NCBI RefSeq assembly: GCF_025837155.1
Contig: NZ_CP107549.1
Location: 4,381,614 to 4,445,613, forward strand
Length of the DNA stretch: 64,000 bases
Source: Pseudomonas sp. Z8(2022)
GTDB lineage: Bacteria > Pseudomonadota > Gammaproteobacteria > Pseudomonadales > Pseudomonadaceae
Direction of reading: 5' to 3'
Shown: positions 33,999 through 45,170 of the stretch, piece after piece
Numbering within the stretch: position 1 is the first letter of the stretch
Layout: each line of letters opens with the position of its first letter
Translations under genes and position numbers: made by a program
The notes under the pieces: model-generated
Database searches by the model: none
What the model was told of the DNA's origin: nothing
What the model saw: only the letters and a program-made list of their open reading frames with translations

Positions 33999-34977
33999 TC
34001 GTGGGTTTGGCTTGGCGGCGCATCGCCCCAGGCGCGATACCGAAACGCTGGCGGAACAGCTTGCCCAGGTGGCTGGCATCACTGACGCCGATCTCGTCGG
34101 CCAGCTGCGCCAGGCTGTGGCTGGAATTGAGCAGGCGCCAGCGCACATGCTGCAGGCGCAGCTCGTTCCAGTATTCGCGCGCACTCATGCCCTGGCTGGC
34201 CTGGAACAGACGGTCTAGCTGGCGCCGGCTGATGCCGACGCTGGCCGCCAGTTGCTCGATACCCGCGGAACTGGCCAGGCCGTGACGCATCAGCGCGATG
34301 GCGCGGTCGACATGGCGCTCGCCGCTCGGCGCCGTCTGCAGCGAACGCAGCGCGTGTTGGCCGCTGCGCGTCTCGTCCACCAGCATGTCCGCCAGACCCT
34401 TGAGCGCCCGCGCCCGGCCGCTGCCCTGGGCCAGCAGCTCCACTGCCAGGTCGATGGCCGCCGTACCGCCGGCGCAGGAAATCCGCGCGCCATCGAGGCA
34501 ATACAGACGCTCACGAGCCAGACGCAGATGCGGAAAGCTGGTACGAAATTCCGCCTCGTGCCGCCAGTGCACCGCCACCTGATGGCCGTCGAGCAGGCCG
34601 CAGGCAGCGAGCAGGAAGCTGGCATTGTCGATCGCCACCAGCTTGACCCCGGCACGTGCGGCGCGGCGCAACAGTGGCTGGTACTCGGAAGCCAGCGCGG
34701 CGGTGGCCTGCGCATTGCGACCACCGAACAGCACCAGGTAATCGAAGGCCGCCAGATCGATCTCCTCCGACGTGGCCTCGATACGCAGCGCCGCACCGCT
34801 GCTCGACGACACATGCCCCGGCTGCAGACCGAGAATCACCCAGGCGCAATAGCGCTGGCGGCTGTAATCCTCGTCATCGGCGCTGAAGCGCAGCTTGTCA
34901 AGAAAACCACCAAACGGCAGCAGGGCGAACTCCGGCAAAGGCAGCAGAAGAAAACGAAGATCGGGCTCTTGGGACAC
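33994..34977 (-). CDS. GlxA-type transcriptional regulator (DJ-1/PfpI domain plus AraC HTH)
   Basis: A 327-aa regulator with an N-terminal class-I glutamine-amidotransferase-like domain (FDYLVLFGGRNAQ, AIDNASFLLAACGLLDG, CAGGTAAIDLAVELL) and a C-terminal AraC HTH pair (AASVGISRRQLDRLF, EIGVSDASHLGKLFRQRFG). I start it at the GTG at 34977; the open frame runs on to 35073 but would cover the divergent exporter start. This architecture is typical of GlxA, CdhR and ArgR-like activators of amine and amino-acid catabolism. It is divergent from a LysE gene that it probably controls. Confidence 0.85.
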   Translation of the reverse strand: MSQEPDLRFLLLPLPEFALLPFGGFLDKLRFSADDEDYSRQRYCAWVILGLQPGHVSSSSGAALRIEATSEEIDLAAFDYLVLFGGRNAQATAALASEYQPLLRRAARAGVKLVAIDNASFLLAACGLLDGHQVAVHWRHEAEFRTSFPHLRLARERLYCLDGARISCAGGTAAIDLAVELLAQGSGRARALKGLADMLVDETRSGQHALRSLQTAPSGERHVDRAIALMRHGLASSAGIEQLAASVGISRRQLDRLFQASQGMSAREYWNELRLQHVRWRLLNSSHSLAQLADEIGVSDASHLGKLFRQRFGIAPGAMRRQAKPTT

Positions 34978-35071
34978 GGCGCGTCCAATAATGACCGGTA
35001 GATGACCAGAATCTACCTCATTTCCACCGCCCTGACTGACTAGACTTGCCGCGCATTCCCTGGAGACCCGC

Positions 35072-35683
35072 ATGGCCCTCGAACTCTGGCTCGTCTACTT
35101 CATCGCCACCCTTGGTCTGGCCCTTACGCCCGGCCCCAACAGCCTGCTGGCGCTGACCCACGGCGGGCTGTACGGCGCGCGCATGGCACTGGCCACCATC
35201 GTCGGCGGCGTGGTCGGTTTCAGTATCCTGATCGCCCTGGCCATGTTCGGCCTCAGTGCGCTGCTCAAGACCGCTCCCACCGCGCTGCTGGCGCTCAAGT
35301 GGATCGGCGGCGCCTACCTGATATGGCTGGGCGTGCAGCTGTGGCGCTCGCCGCCGATGAACCTGACCCTGGCAGATAACGGCACCCGCCCCAGCGCCAC
35401 CCGGCTGTTCCGTCAGGGCCTGCTGTCAGCGCTGTCGAACCCCAAGGTGATCCTGTTCTACGGCGCCTTCCTGCCGCAATTCGTCGACCCGCAGCGCGGC
35501 CTCGCATTGCAGTTCATGGTGATGGCAGCGACCTTCGCCGTTGTTGAGTTCCTCGTCGAGCTGCTGCTGGCGCTGCTGGCCTTCCGCGTACGGCCCTGGC
35601 TGCAGCGCGGCGGCCGCGCCTTCAATCGCAGTTGCGGGGTGCTCTTCGTGCTGATCGGCGTGGCACTGCCACTGGCGCATTGA
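35072..35683 (+). CDS. LysE/RhtB family amino-acid exporter
   Basis: A 203-aa membrane exporter with TLGLALTPGPNSLLALTHGGLYG at the N-terminus and LLSALSNPKVILFYGAFLPQFV centrally, both standard for the family. GGAGA precedes the ATG. It is divergent from the GlxA-type regulator. Substrate unknown. Confidence 0.88.
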   Translation: MALELWLVYFIATLGLALTPGPNSLLALTHGGLYGARMALATIVGGVVGFSILIALAMFGLSALLKTAPTALLALKWIGGAYLIWLGVQLWRSPPMNLTLADNGTRPSATRLFRQGLLSALSNPKVILFYGAFLPQFVDPQRGLALQFMVMAATFAVVEFLVELLLALLAFRVRPWLQRGGRAFNRSCGVLFVLIGVALPLAH

Positions 35684-35825
35684 GCCGAACAGCTCTGGGG
35701 GGGAGTGTTATCCACCTCACAGCCTGGGGACATAGCCTTGCCAGCAGGGCGATGGCCGATAGAATGCCCCGGCACAAGGATGCGCCATCCGGGCGAAATT
35801 AGATAACCGATTAAGGACGATCAAC

Positions 35826-36836
35826 ATGCGCTATGTTCACTGCCTGCCAGTGGTTTTCTCCAGCCTGATTCTGGGCTGCGCCGTCACACCCGAGCAGAAC
35901 GAAGCAGACCTCAACGCCACGCTACCTGTGATGACACTGGAGAGCGTGCTGCCCTCGGCAGCGGAAAACGCGTACTGCAAGCGGCACATGGATAGCGACA
36001 TTCTCTACGGAGTGGGCACTACACTGTTCAATGCCAATGACGTGGCAAACGCCAAAAGCTGCCTGATCTTTGCCGCCCCCGAACATAACCGGGCCTTCTG
36101 CTACCTGTCGTTGATTGCCGACAGAGACCAGCAGAAATCCCAGGCCGACAGGGATCAGGAGTCCTTCAGCTACATGGCCTATGCCGCGAGCCAGAACGAC
36201 TGGTGCGCAGAGTACGGCATGTGGCGCGTCTACCAGATCGGCAGCAAAGGGGTCGAACGTGATCCGGAACTCGCCAAACGCTGGCTGGAACGTTCGGCTC
36301 TGCATGGGTACAACGAATCCCAGAGCGCTCTTGTCTATCGCTATGAAGCGGATGGTGACCTCGTTTCCAGCCTGGCCTGGTCACGCATGCTCGGCGACGA
36401 GCAAGCCGACCAGCAGGACCAGCTGCGCCAGAAGATGGATGCCAAGCAACTCGCCGCCAGTGACAAGCTCTATGAGCGCCTCACCAAACAAGTCACCAGC
36501 AAGGAAACGATGTACGCGGAAGCACGCGAAGAGGATATCGGCCGTTACTCCGCCACCATTCACCTCGCCGTACCGCAGGCTCTCGACGGCATGAGCACCG
36601 AACAACGTCGTGAATTCATCCGGGAGACCCTGGGCATCGCACTCGAAAACGATCAGATCGAGAGCCGCGAACAGGTCGCGCTCTACATGGTGATGACGCG
36701 CAGTGCCCGGCTGAAAGGCATTACTACCGACGTACTGGCCAACGAACAGCTACTGGCGATTCTGCACAACGACGAGCTGACTTTGGCCGAGGCGCAAGCC
36801 CAGGCCCAGGGCGTGATCGACGCCGCCTACCCGTAA
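35826..36836 (+). CDS. Lipoprotein with Sel1-like repeats
   Basis: A 336-aa protein with a lipoprotein signal (VVFSSLILGC, acylated Cys at residue 19). The body has alpha-helical repeat units of Sel1/TPR style (SYMAYAASQNDWCAEYGMWRVYQIGSKGVERDPELAKRWLERSALHGYNESQSALVYRY, residues about 115-180) and a helical C-terminal half. It probably sits in the envelope as a protein-binding scaffold. I do not recognise a specific family. It is transcribed alone with a hairpin after its stop. Confidence 0.7.
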   Translation: MRYVHCLPVVFSSLILGCAVTPEQNEADLNATLPVMTLESVLPSAAENAYCKRHMDSDILYGVGTTLFNANDVANAKSCLIFAAPEHNRAFCYLSLIADRDQQKSQADRDQESFSYMAYAASQNDWCAEYGMWRVYQIGSKGVERDPELAKRWLERSALHGYNESQSALVYRYEADGDLVSSLAWSRMLGDEQADQQDQLRQKMDAKQLAASDKLYERLTKQVTSKETMYAEAREEDIGRYSATIHLAVPQALDGMSTEQRREFIRETLGIALENDQIESREQVALYMVMTRSARLKGITTDVLANEQLLAILHNDELTLAEAQAQAQGVIDAAYP

Positions 36837-36862
36837 CGCTCGAACCCTGGCGCAACTCTGCA

Positions 36863-36881
36863 ACGCAGCCGTGGGCTGCGT
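36863..36881. terminator. Hairpin terminator between convergent genes
   Basis: ACGCAGCC-GTG-GGCTGCGT is followed by CGTTT. It is 26 bp past the lipoprotein stop, next to the convergent flavin-reductase stop at 36886. Confidence 0.6.
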
Positions 36882-36885
36882 CGTT

Positions 36886-37455
36886 TCAGGCTTTCACTGC
36901 CTCACCTATCGCGTAGTAATGCCCGCCCGCCACATGATGCAGGCTGCGCAGGCCCCGGTCGGCCGTCTCGAAATGCCAGCGGCCATCGCGGAACACACGC
37001 TCGTCGGCCCAGACTGCCACCACCTCGCCGATGAACAGGTCGTAGGCCTCCTGATTGTGCGGCTCGCGGATCAGTTCGCAGATCAGCCAGGCCGAGCAAC
37101 CGGCCACCAGTGGCAGGTCATGGCCCTCCTGCTCGAACAGCTCGACGCCGGCATGCGCCAGCTTGTCCGCATCGTCGGCCAGGCTGCGGTTACCCACGGC
37201 CTGAGTCAGCTGCAGCTGCGCCAGCGTCGGAATCTGGATGGCGAAGCGCCCACTGCCCTCGATTAGCGCGCGGGTACGGGTGATCTTGTCGATCACCACC
37301 GTCAACTTCGGCGGGTCGAAATCCAGCGCACAGCACCAGGCTGCCGCCATGACGTTATCCACAGCCTGATGACGGGCCGATACCAGCACGGTGGGGCCAT
37401 GGTTGAGCAGACGGTAGGCCTTGGCCAGATCGACGGGACGGATGGACGCGCGCAT
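36886..37455 (-). CDS. Flavin reductase-like (FMN-binding split barrel) protein
   Basis: A 189-aa protein of the flavin_reduct/DIM6 family: VDLAKAYRLLNHGPTVLVSARHQAVDNVMAAAWCCALDFDPPKLTVVIDKITRTRALIEGSGRFAIQIP. It probably binds FMN and acts as an NAD(P)H:flavin oxidoreductase or related enzyme. The start at 37455 is fixed by AGGAG 6 bases upstream; longer in-frame starts exist to 37584. It is single-gene and divergent from an MHS symporter. Partner monooxygenase not seen. Confidence 0.82.
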   Translation of the reverse strand: MRASIRPVDLAKAYRLLNHGPTVLVSARHQAVDNVMAAAWCCALDFDPPKLTVVIDKITRTRALIEGSGRFAIQIPTLAQLQLTQAVGNRSLADDADKLAHAGVELFEQEGHDLPLVAGCSAWLICELIREPHNQEAYDLFIGEVVAVWADERVFRDGRWHFETADRGLRSLHHVAGGHYYAIGEAVKA

Positions 37456-37685
37456 GCAGACTCCTGAAAGCGAAAAAGGCGCCCGCATGCTGGCTCGGGA
37501 AGACCCGCATCGCAAGCACCTGCAACAGTGGTTGTGATTCATCGGCGCAGGACGATCTCGTAAACGCCGACATCGCAGGGTCAAAGTCGCTCACGGCAAC
37601 GCCACCGTCGCCGGTGTAGCGTTCGGCCAGGCACGCGCTCCGTAACCTGCCTGCAACCTTTCAGAACAGGGATCAGGAGCGTCGC

Positions 37686-38993
37686 ATGAATGCCATCCAT
37701 ACCGCCCAGCAGGTCAGTCCGGCCACCTTGCACAAGGTGATCGCCGCCTCGGCCATCGGCAACTTCGTCGAGTGGTTCGACTTCGCCGTCTACGGTTTCC
37801 TCGCCGTGACCATCGCCTCGCTGTTCTTCCCGCCGGGCAACCCGACCCTGGCGCTGCTGCAGACCTTTGCCGTGTTCGCCGTGTCGTTCGCGCTGCGTCC
37901 GCTGGGTGGCATCGTCTTCGGCATCCTTGGCGACCGCATCGGACGCAAGCGCGTACTGTCGATCACCGTACTGCTGATGGCCGGCGCCACCACGCTGATC
38001 GGCCTGCTGCCCACCTACGCCAGCATCGGCCTGCTGGCGCCGCTGCTGCTGGCATTGGCGCGCTGCCTGCAGGGTTTCTCCGCTGGTGGTGAGTACGCCG
38101 GGGCCTGCGCATTCGTCATGGAGCACGCGCCCACCGAACGCAAGGCCCGTTACGGCAGCTTCGTGCCGGTGTCGACCTTTCTCGCCTTCGCCTCGGCAGC
38201 CGGACTGGTGTTCGGCCTCGACCAGATCATCAGCAGCGAACAGATGCAGGCCTGGGGCTGGCGCCTGCCGTTTCTGATCGCTGCACCGCTGGGCCTGGTC
38301 GGTCTGTACATGCGCCTGCGCCTGGACGAATCGCCGGCCTTCAAGGCACTGGCGGCCGAACCGGCAGCGGAGCATTCGCCGCTGATGGAGACCCTGCGTC
38401 TGCATGGCGCGACCATCGCCTGTCTGGGCGCGTTCATCTCCGCCACCGCGCTGTCGTTCTACATGTTCACCACCTACCTGACCACCTACATGCAGGTGGT
38501 CGGCGGCGCCGCGCGGCCAACCGCCCTATTGGCGAGCCTGGTGGCGCTGACATTCGCCGCATTGCTGTGCCCGCTCATCGGGCGCTATTCGGACCGGGTC
38601 GGCAGACGCCGCACCATTCTCACCGCCGGCCTGGCGCTGATCGTTGCGGTATATCCGGCCTTTACCCTGGCCACCTCCGGGGCGCTGCTGCCCTCTGCGC
38701 TGGGCGCCATGCTGCTGGCCGTCGGCGCGGTGATCTGCGGCGTGGTTACGGCGGTGCTGTTGTCCGAACAGTTCCCTACCCGAGTGCGCTACACAGCTTC
38801 GGCCTTCACCTACAACCTGGCCTACACCCTCTTCGGCGGCACTGCGCCGCTGGTCGCCACCTGGCTGATCGAGCAGACCGGCGACCGCATGGCGCCGGCC
38901 TATTATCTGGTGGTCATCGCCCTGATCGCGCTGGCCGGCGGCCTGGCGCTGCCGGAATCGTCGAAGCGCCCGCTGAACTATCGACCTCAGTGA
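37686..38993 (+). CDS. MFS metabolite:H+ symporter (MHS family)
   Basis: A 435-aa inner-membrane transporter with MHS signatures ASAIGNFVEWFDFAVYGFLAV, GILGDRIGRKRVL, LQGFSAGGEYAGACAFVMEHAP and GRYSDRVGRRRTI. It differs from the KgtP-like protein at 1421-2725 in sequence and context. It may carry citrate, proline/betaine or another metabolite; the substrate is not decidable. GGAGC precedes the ATG. Confidence 0.85.
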   Translation: MNAIHTAQQVSPATLHKVIAASAIGNFVEWFDFAVYGFLAVTIASLFFPPGNPTLALLQTFAVFAVSFALRPLGGIVFGILGDRIGRKRVLSITVLLMAGATTLIGLLPTYASIGLLAPLLLALARCLQGFSAGGEYAGACAFVMEHAPTERKARYGSFVPVSTFLAFASAAGLVFGLDQIISSEQMQAWGWRLPFLIAAPLGLVGLYMRLRLDESPAFKALAAEPAAEHSPLMETLRLHGATIACLGAFISATALSFYMFTTYLTTYMQVVGGAARPTALLASLVALTFAALLCPLIGRYSDRVGRRRTILTAGLALIVAVYPAFTLATSGALLPSALGAMLLAVGAVICGVVTAVLLSEQFPTRVRYTASAFTYNLAYTLFGGTAPLVATWLIEQTGDRMAPAYYLVVIALIALAGGLALPESSKRPLNYRPQ

Positions 38994-39137
38994 GCGGGCG
39001 CAGCGAGCAAAAGTGGACCAGTCATTATCTGCATGAATGGATCTGTGTGACTGGGCCACTGCGGCGTAGATTCGTGTCTACCGTGCCAGGGCGCGCATGC
39101 CCCTGGCTACCTCTCAACGCGGATACGGACGATCACC

Positions 39138-39617
39138 ATGAGCCAGCGCCTCGACTACTTCGCACTTTCCCCCAAAGCCTCCGGCAAATACGCCGAATTC
39201 TCCATGCTGCTGAACAAGACGCCCTTTCTCGCCGAGATCGCCCATCTGGTCACCCTGCGCGCGTCGCAGCTCAACGGCTGCGGCTTCTGCGTCGACATGC
39301 ACGTGAAGGAAGCGAAGATCCACGGAGAACGTGAGTTGCGCCTGCACCATGTAGCCATCTGGCGCGAATCGCCGCTTTTCTCCCCACGCGAGCGCGCCGC
39401 GCTGGAATGGACCGAAGCCCTGACCCAGTTGGCACCGCATGGCGTGCCCGACGCCATCTACACCAGCGTGCGCGAGCAGTTCTCCGAACAGGAACTGTCG
39501 GATCTGACCTTCCTGGTGGTCGCCATTAACGGCTGGAACCGCCTCAACGTGGCGTTCCGCACCGTGCCGGGTTCCGCCGACAAGCAATTCGGCTTGGACA
39601 AGGCCGGCCTGGCCTGA
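39138..39617 (+). CDS. AhpD-like carboxymuconolactone decarboxylase-family protein
   Basis: A 159-aa protein with the alkylhydroperoxidase AhpD core. The CxxC-x-x-H motif is NGCGFCVDMHVKEA, with supporting LVTLRASQLN and ERAALEWTEALTQL. Such proteins use the paired cysteines for peroxide reduction or thiol redox chemistry. No obvious partner is adjacent. A perfect DnaA-box 9-mer lies 4 bp after its stop. Confidence 0.85.
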   Translation: MSQRLDYFALSPKASGKYAEFSMLLNKTPFLAEIAHLVTLRASQLNGCGFCVDMHVKEAKIHGERELRLHHVAIWRESPLFSPRERAALEWTEALTQLAPHGVPDAIYTSVREQFSEQELSDLTFLVVAINGWNRLNVAFRTVPGSADKQFGLDKAGLA

Positions 39618-39787
39618 GGGTTATCCACAGCATGCGGTTGCCAGTCGGCGACCGCCCTTCTGCTTACTGAGTGGCCCGCTGCGCAGTACGGGCAAAACCG
39701 GCATGATGTGTTCCCGCGCCAGCGCGGGTGACGAATCCTCGTCGATCTTCATCAGACACACTCGCCGCCGCTCAACGGAGCCCTTGC

Positions 39788-41932
39788 ATGTTGCCCTTGC
39801 CGCTTTCCCGCCAGCCCGCCCGCCTGACCTTGCTGGCACTTGCCTGCCTGACTGGCCACGACGTCTTCGCTGACGAGCCTGTGCAACTCGAGGCCCTGCA
39901 AGTCAGCGGCGTGCAGAGGAGCGCAGTGGAAACCGCGCGCGAGGATCTTGCGCAAGTGCCCGGCGCCACCAATCTGGTGGACATGAGCAAGGTGGAGCAG
40001 GGCCGCGTGGCCGGCGTCGCCGATGTGCTGGCCTACCAGCCAGGCGTCTACGCGCAGTCCCCTGGCAACGAAGGCGTGAAGATCAGCGTGCGTGGCTCGG
40101 CTATCAACCGTGGCCCCGGCTCGCATGCCTCGGGTACCCATATCCTGCTCGACGGCTTGCCGCTGACTGGCTCTGGCGGCACGCCCTACGAACTGCTGGA
40201 ACCGCTGTGGATAAGTCGCGCCGAAGTATTGCGCGGCGCCAACGGCTTCGACCGCGGCTCACTGGCTCTGGGCGGCGCCATCGACTACATCACTCACACC
40301 GGCTACACCGCGCCCAAGCTGCAACTGCGCTATGAAGCGGGCAGTCGTGGCTATCAGAAGCGCAGCATCGCCTCCGGCCAGGTGCTGGGCGATTTCGATT
40401 ACTACCTCGCTCTGACCGATAGCGAAACCGACGGTTATCAGGATCATTCTTCGGGCAAGGCCAAGGGTTTCGCCGGCAACTTCGGCTATCGCCTCAACGA
40501 GAATCTGGAGACGCGGCTCTACCTGCGTTATCGCGAGACCGAACATGAAGTACCGGGCCGCCTGACCAAGGCGCAGATCGAACATGACCCGCGCGACGCT
40601 GCCGCCAACAACCTGCGCATCGACGCCTACCGCGATCAGCCCGGCAGCACCTGGATCGCCAACAAGACCACCTGGCACATTGATGACGATTCCACCCTGG
40701 TGGCCGGCCTCGCCTACCACCATTACCCGATGGATATCGTCGAGAACAGCTCGCCCAACGGCAATACCTACCGGGTTCGCGTGGACTACAGCGATGTCAG
40801 CGGCACCCTGAACTACAGCCGCCGGCATACCCTGTTCGGGCTAGACAGCACCACCACCATCGGCTGGCGCACCACCGCCAATCTGCCCAGCAGCAAGTCG
40901 AAGGAGAACGCCGCATTGCCGATCACAGTCGGCGGCACTGCCTACCCTGCCGGTACCCTGATGCGCGCCTATGAACACCTTGGTTCGGACACCGTGCTGC
41001 ATATCGGCAACGAACTGGAGCTGACGCCCGACCTGTGGCTGACCAGCGGCTTGGCGCTGATCCATACCCGCCGCGAAGTGCAGGTGACCTGGCCAGCCAC
41101 CGAAGACAAGCTCGACGAAAGTACTTGGGACTACGCGCCGCGTATCGGCCTGCGCTACCAGCTCACCCCCAAGGTGCAGCTATTCGGCAATATCAGCCGC
41201 TCGGTGGAGCCGCCACATGCCTGGTCGATGATCTGGGGTTCGCCACTGCGCTTCCCGGCCGGCAACCGGCCATACAGCACCCGCCAAAGCACGCCGATCC
41301 CGATGGACAACCAGACCGCCACCACCTTCGAGGTAGGCGCCCGCGGCGACTCGGCCATAGGTGCATGGGATCTGGCCTACTACTACTCGCAGGTGCGTCA
41401 CGAGCTGCTCACCGTCGAGATCGAGCCCAACGTATTCGCCGAATCCAACGCCAGCCCCACCGTGCACCAGGGCATCGAAGCCGGCCTGACCAGCCCGTTG
41501 TGGCAAGGCGGCGCGGCCGGCGCCTTGAGCCTGCGCCAGGCTTACACCTTCAGCGATTTCCACTACCGCGACGACGACGAATTCGGCGGTAACCGCCTTC
41601 CCGGTCTGCCACAGCACTACTACCAGGCCGAGTTGCGCTACGAGCATCCAAGCGGCTTCTACGCCGGCTTCAATACCCAGTACGCCTCCAGGGTCGCGGT
41701 GGACTACGCCAACTCCTACTACGCTGACGCCTACGCCACCTTCGGCGCCACTCTCGGCTACGTCTCGTCAAAGGACGACTGGCAAGCTTGGCTCGACCTG
41801 CGCAACCTGACCGACAAACGCTATGCCGCCACCGTGACGCCGGGCTATAACGACAACGGCGCGGATGTGGCGCGCTCCACGCCAGGGGAAGGGTTTGGGG
41901 TGTATACGGGGGTTTCGTGGAGTTGGTTGTAA
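39788..41932 (+). CDS. TonB-dependent outer-membrane receptor
   Basis: A 714-aa receptor with signal peptide (MLPLPLSRQPARLTLLALACLTGHDVFA), TonB-box-like start (VQLEALQVSG), plug (VPGATNLVDMSKVEQGRVAGVADVLAYQPGVYAQSPGNEGVKISVRGS) and barrel ending VYTGVSWSWL. It resembles the FecA/iron(III) dicitrate-like branch but lacks an N-terminal STN domain, and no fecIR is next to it. The start at 39788 has CGGAG upstream and opens the signal peptide; an in-frame start 60 bases earlier is unlikely. No Fur box was recognised in front of it, so the ligand (iron complex or another metal/cofactor) is open. Confidence 0.85.
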   Translation: MLPLPLSRQPARLTLLALACLTGHDVFADEPVQLEALQVSGVQRSAVETAREDLAQVPGATNLVDMSKVEQGRVAGVADVLAYQPGVYAQSPGNEGVKISVRGSAINRGPGSHASGTHILLDGLPLTGSGGTPYELLEPLWISRAEVLRGANGFDRGSLALGGAIDYITHTGYTAPKLQLRYEAGSRGYQKRSIASGQVLGDFDYYLALTDSETDGYQDHSSGKAKGFAGNFGYRLNENLETRLYLRYRETEHEVPGRLTKAQIEHDPRDAAANNLRIDAYRDQPGSTWIANKTTWHIDDDSTLVAGLAYHHYPMDIVENSSPNGNTYRVRVDYSDVSGTLNYSRRHTLFGLDSTTTIGWRTTANLPSSKSKENAALPITVGGTAYPAGTLMRAYEHLGSDTVLHIGNELELTPDLWLTSGLALIHTRREVQVTWPATEDKLDESTWDYAPRIGLRYQLTPKVQLFGNISRSVEPPHAWSMIWGSPLRFPAGNRPYSTRQSTPIPMDNQTATTFEVGARGDSAIGAWDLAYYYSQVRHELLTVEIEPNVFAESNASPTVHQGIEAGLTSPLWQGGAAGALSLRQAYTFSDFHYRDDDEFGGNRLPGLPQHYYQAELRYEHPSGFYAGFNTQYASRVAVDYANSYYADAYATFGATLGYVSSKDDWQAWLDLRNLTDKRYAATVTPGYNDNGADVARSTPGEGFGVYTGVSWSWL

Positions 41933-42304
41933 GGCTGGCGGTAAAGCCCGGTCTGCTTACGGCTACCCGGTTTCCGGTAGTTCCACGTGGAACGAGTCTA
42001 ACTGCTTGTGATCGCGGTCCTCGCACACCGTCATGGCGGGTGCGCCAATTTACCCGCCAAAGCCCGCCAGTGAGCCAACTACCTTGGTGATAATTTGTTC
42101 ATACCGCTGAAACATCCGATATCCGGCGCTTACAGTAACTTATCAACAAGATTGGAAGTCAGTTATCCCGGCGTTCTGTGGATAGCGGAAAAAATGATCG
42201 GGCAGTTTCTGTACAACTGGCTGTAAGCCCCTATCCGTAAGGCCTACAGCCAGGTACCACGAGGATATTCACAGGTTGATCCACGCAAACTGTGAGCAAA
42301 CTGC
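41933..42304. other. 372-bp intergenic region with parS, DnaA-box-like sites and a hairpin
   Basis: Besides the parS at 41979-41994 it holds three one-mismatch DnaA-box sites (42140-42148, 42177-42185, 42265-42273). It also holds a hairpin CTGGCTGTA/TACAGCCAG (42217-42225 with 42245-42253). No ORF with a ribosome site was seen. It separates the convergent TonB receptor and glmS operon, so the hairpin may end either transcript. Confidence 0.55.
41979..41994. other. parS centromere-like site (ParB-binding)
   Basis: AGTTCCACGTGGAACG contains the 14-bp perfect palindrome GTTCCACGTGGAAC, matching 14 of 16 positions of the Pseudomonas parS TGTTCCACGTGGAACA. It is intergenic and about 22 kb from dnaA; parA and parB are at 54.7-56.3 kb. 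ParB loads here to organise origin segregation. Confidence 0.85.
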
Positions 42305-42531
42305 TCAGAGCTGCACTTCAACCCGCTTTATGCCCAGGCTGCGCAGTTCGGACATCAGGGCATCCAGACTGGCGAAGGTCTGCACCTGATCGGTGTCGTC
42401 CACCAGAAAGAAGCTGCGCCCAGCGTCCTTGTTGAAGAACACGATCCACTCGCTGGTGTTGGCCGGGTTGACCATGACCTGGGTGTGGAAAACCACGCCA
42501 TCGGCCAACCGCCTGATTACATCTTCGCGCT

Positions 42532-42535
<4 letters not shown>
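42305..42535 (-). CDS. Small conserved hypothetical protein coupled to glmS
   Basis: A 76-aa protein (starts VKREDVIRRLADGVVFHTQVMVNPANTSEWIVFFNKD, ends SLGIKRVEVQL) with predicted beta/alpha character and no membrane segment. Its GTG start overlaps the glmS stop in GTGA, so it is translationally coupled to glmS. I do not recognise the family. A role with amino-sugar metabolism is only suggested by position. Confidence 0.65.
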
Positions 42536-44382
<1,847 letters not shown>

Positions 44383-44392
44383 GGGAGTCTCC

Positions 44393-45163
44393 TTAGTTTT
44401 CCAGCGGCGCGAGGATCAGCTGGATGCCGCGCGCGCGTATCTGTTCGGCAGCCTGGGCATCCAGGCGCTCGTCGGTAATCAGGGTATGGACGCTGCTCCA
44501 GGGCAGCTCCAGATTGGGAATGCGCCGGCCGATCTTGTCGCTCTCGACCATGACGATGACTTCGCGGGCGACTTCGGCCATCACCCGCGACAGTCCCAGC
44601 AGTTCGTTGAAGGTGGTGGTGCCGCGCTCCAAGTCGATGCCGTCGGCGCCGATGAACAGCTGGTCGAAGTCGTAGGAACGCAGCACCTGCTCGGCGACCT
44701 GCCCCTGAAAGGATTCCGAGTGCGGGTCCCAGGTACCGCCGGTCATCAGCAGCACGGGTTCATGCTCGATATCGCGGAGGGCGTTGGCCACATTGAGCGA
44801 GTTGGTCATCACCACCAGCCCGGGCTTGTAGCCCAGCTGCGGAATCATCGCCGCCGTGGTGGTACCGCTGTCGATAATGATCCGCGCGTGCTCGCGGATG
44901 CGCGCCACGCCGGCACGGGCAATGGCCTGCTTGTACAGGGAAACGGGCTGCGTCGGCTCGGCAATCAGTTCCTGAGGAACCGGTACGGCACCGCCATAGC
45001 GACGCAGGAGCAGGCCGTTTTTCTCCAGAGCGGCAAGATCCTTGCGGATGGTCACTTCGCTGGTGGCGAAGTGCTGCGCCAGGGCATCGACGGACACCTC
45101 GCCCTGCTCGGCGAGCAAGGCGAGGATGGTGTGGCGACGTTGCGGCGTATTGCGCTTCGACAT
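44393..45163 (-). CDS. glmR: DeoR/GlpR family regulator GlmR
   Basis: A 256-aa DeoR-family repressor. N-terminal HTH RRHTILALLAEQGEVSVDALAQHFATSEVTIRKDLAALEKNG, then a sugar-phosphate sensor domain (ISF-like, with IIDSGTTTAAMIPQL and FIGADGIDLERGTTTFN). In Pseudomonas this gene precedes glmS and controls it in response to GlcN-6-P. A perfect dyad TTTCGA-T-TCGAAA lies 8-20 bp upstream of its start, so it probably regulates itself and glmS. Confidence 0.9.
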   Translation of the reverse strand: MSKRNTPQRRHTILALLAEQGEVSVDALAQHFATSEVTIRKDLAALEKNGLLLRRYGGAVPVPQELIAEPTQPVSLYKQAIARAGVARIREHARIIIDSGTTTAAMIPQLGYKPGLVVMTNSLNVANALRDIEHEPVLLMTGGTWDPHSESFQGQVAEQVLRSYDFDQLFIGADGIDLERGTTTFNELLGLSRVMAEVAREVIVMVESDKIGRRIPNLELPWSSVHTLITDERLDAQAAEQIRARGIQLILAPLEN

Positions 45164-45170
45164 GCTTAAG

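Noticed and set aside
39618..39787. Fur box ahead of the second TonB receptor
   Set aside because: No sequence close to the Fur consensus is present; the gap holds only a DnaA-box 9-mer and GC-rich DNA.
44383..44392. glmS ribozyme or riboswitch ahead of glmS
   Set aside because: glmR ends only 10 bp upstream, leaving no room; control more likely goes through GlmR.
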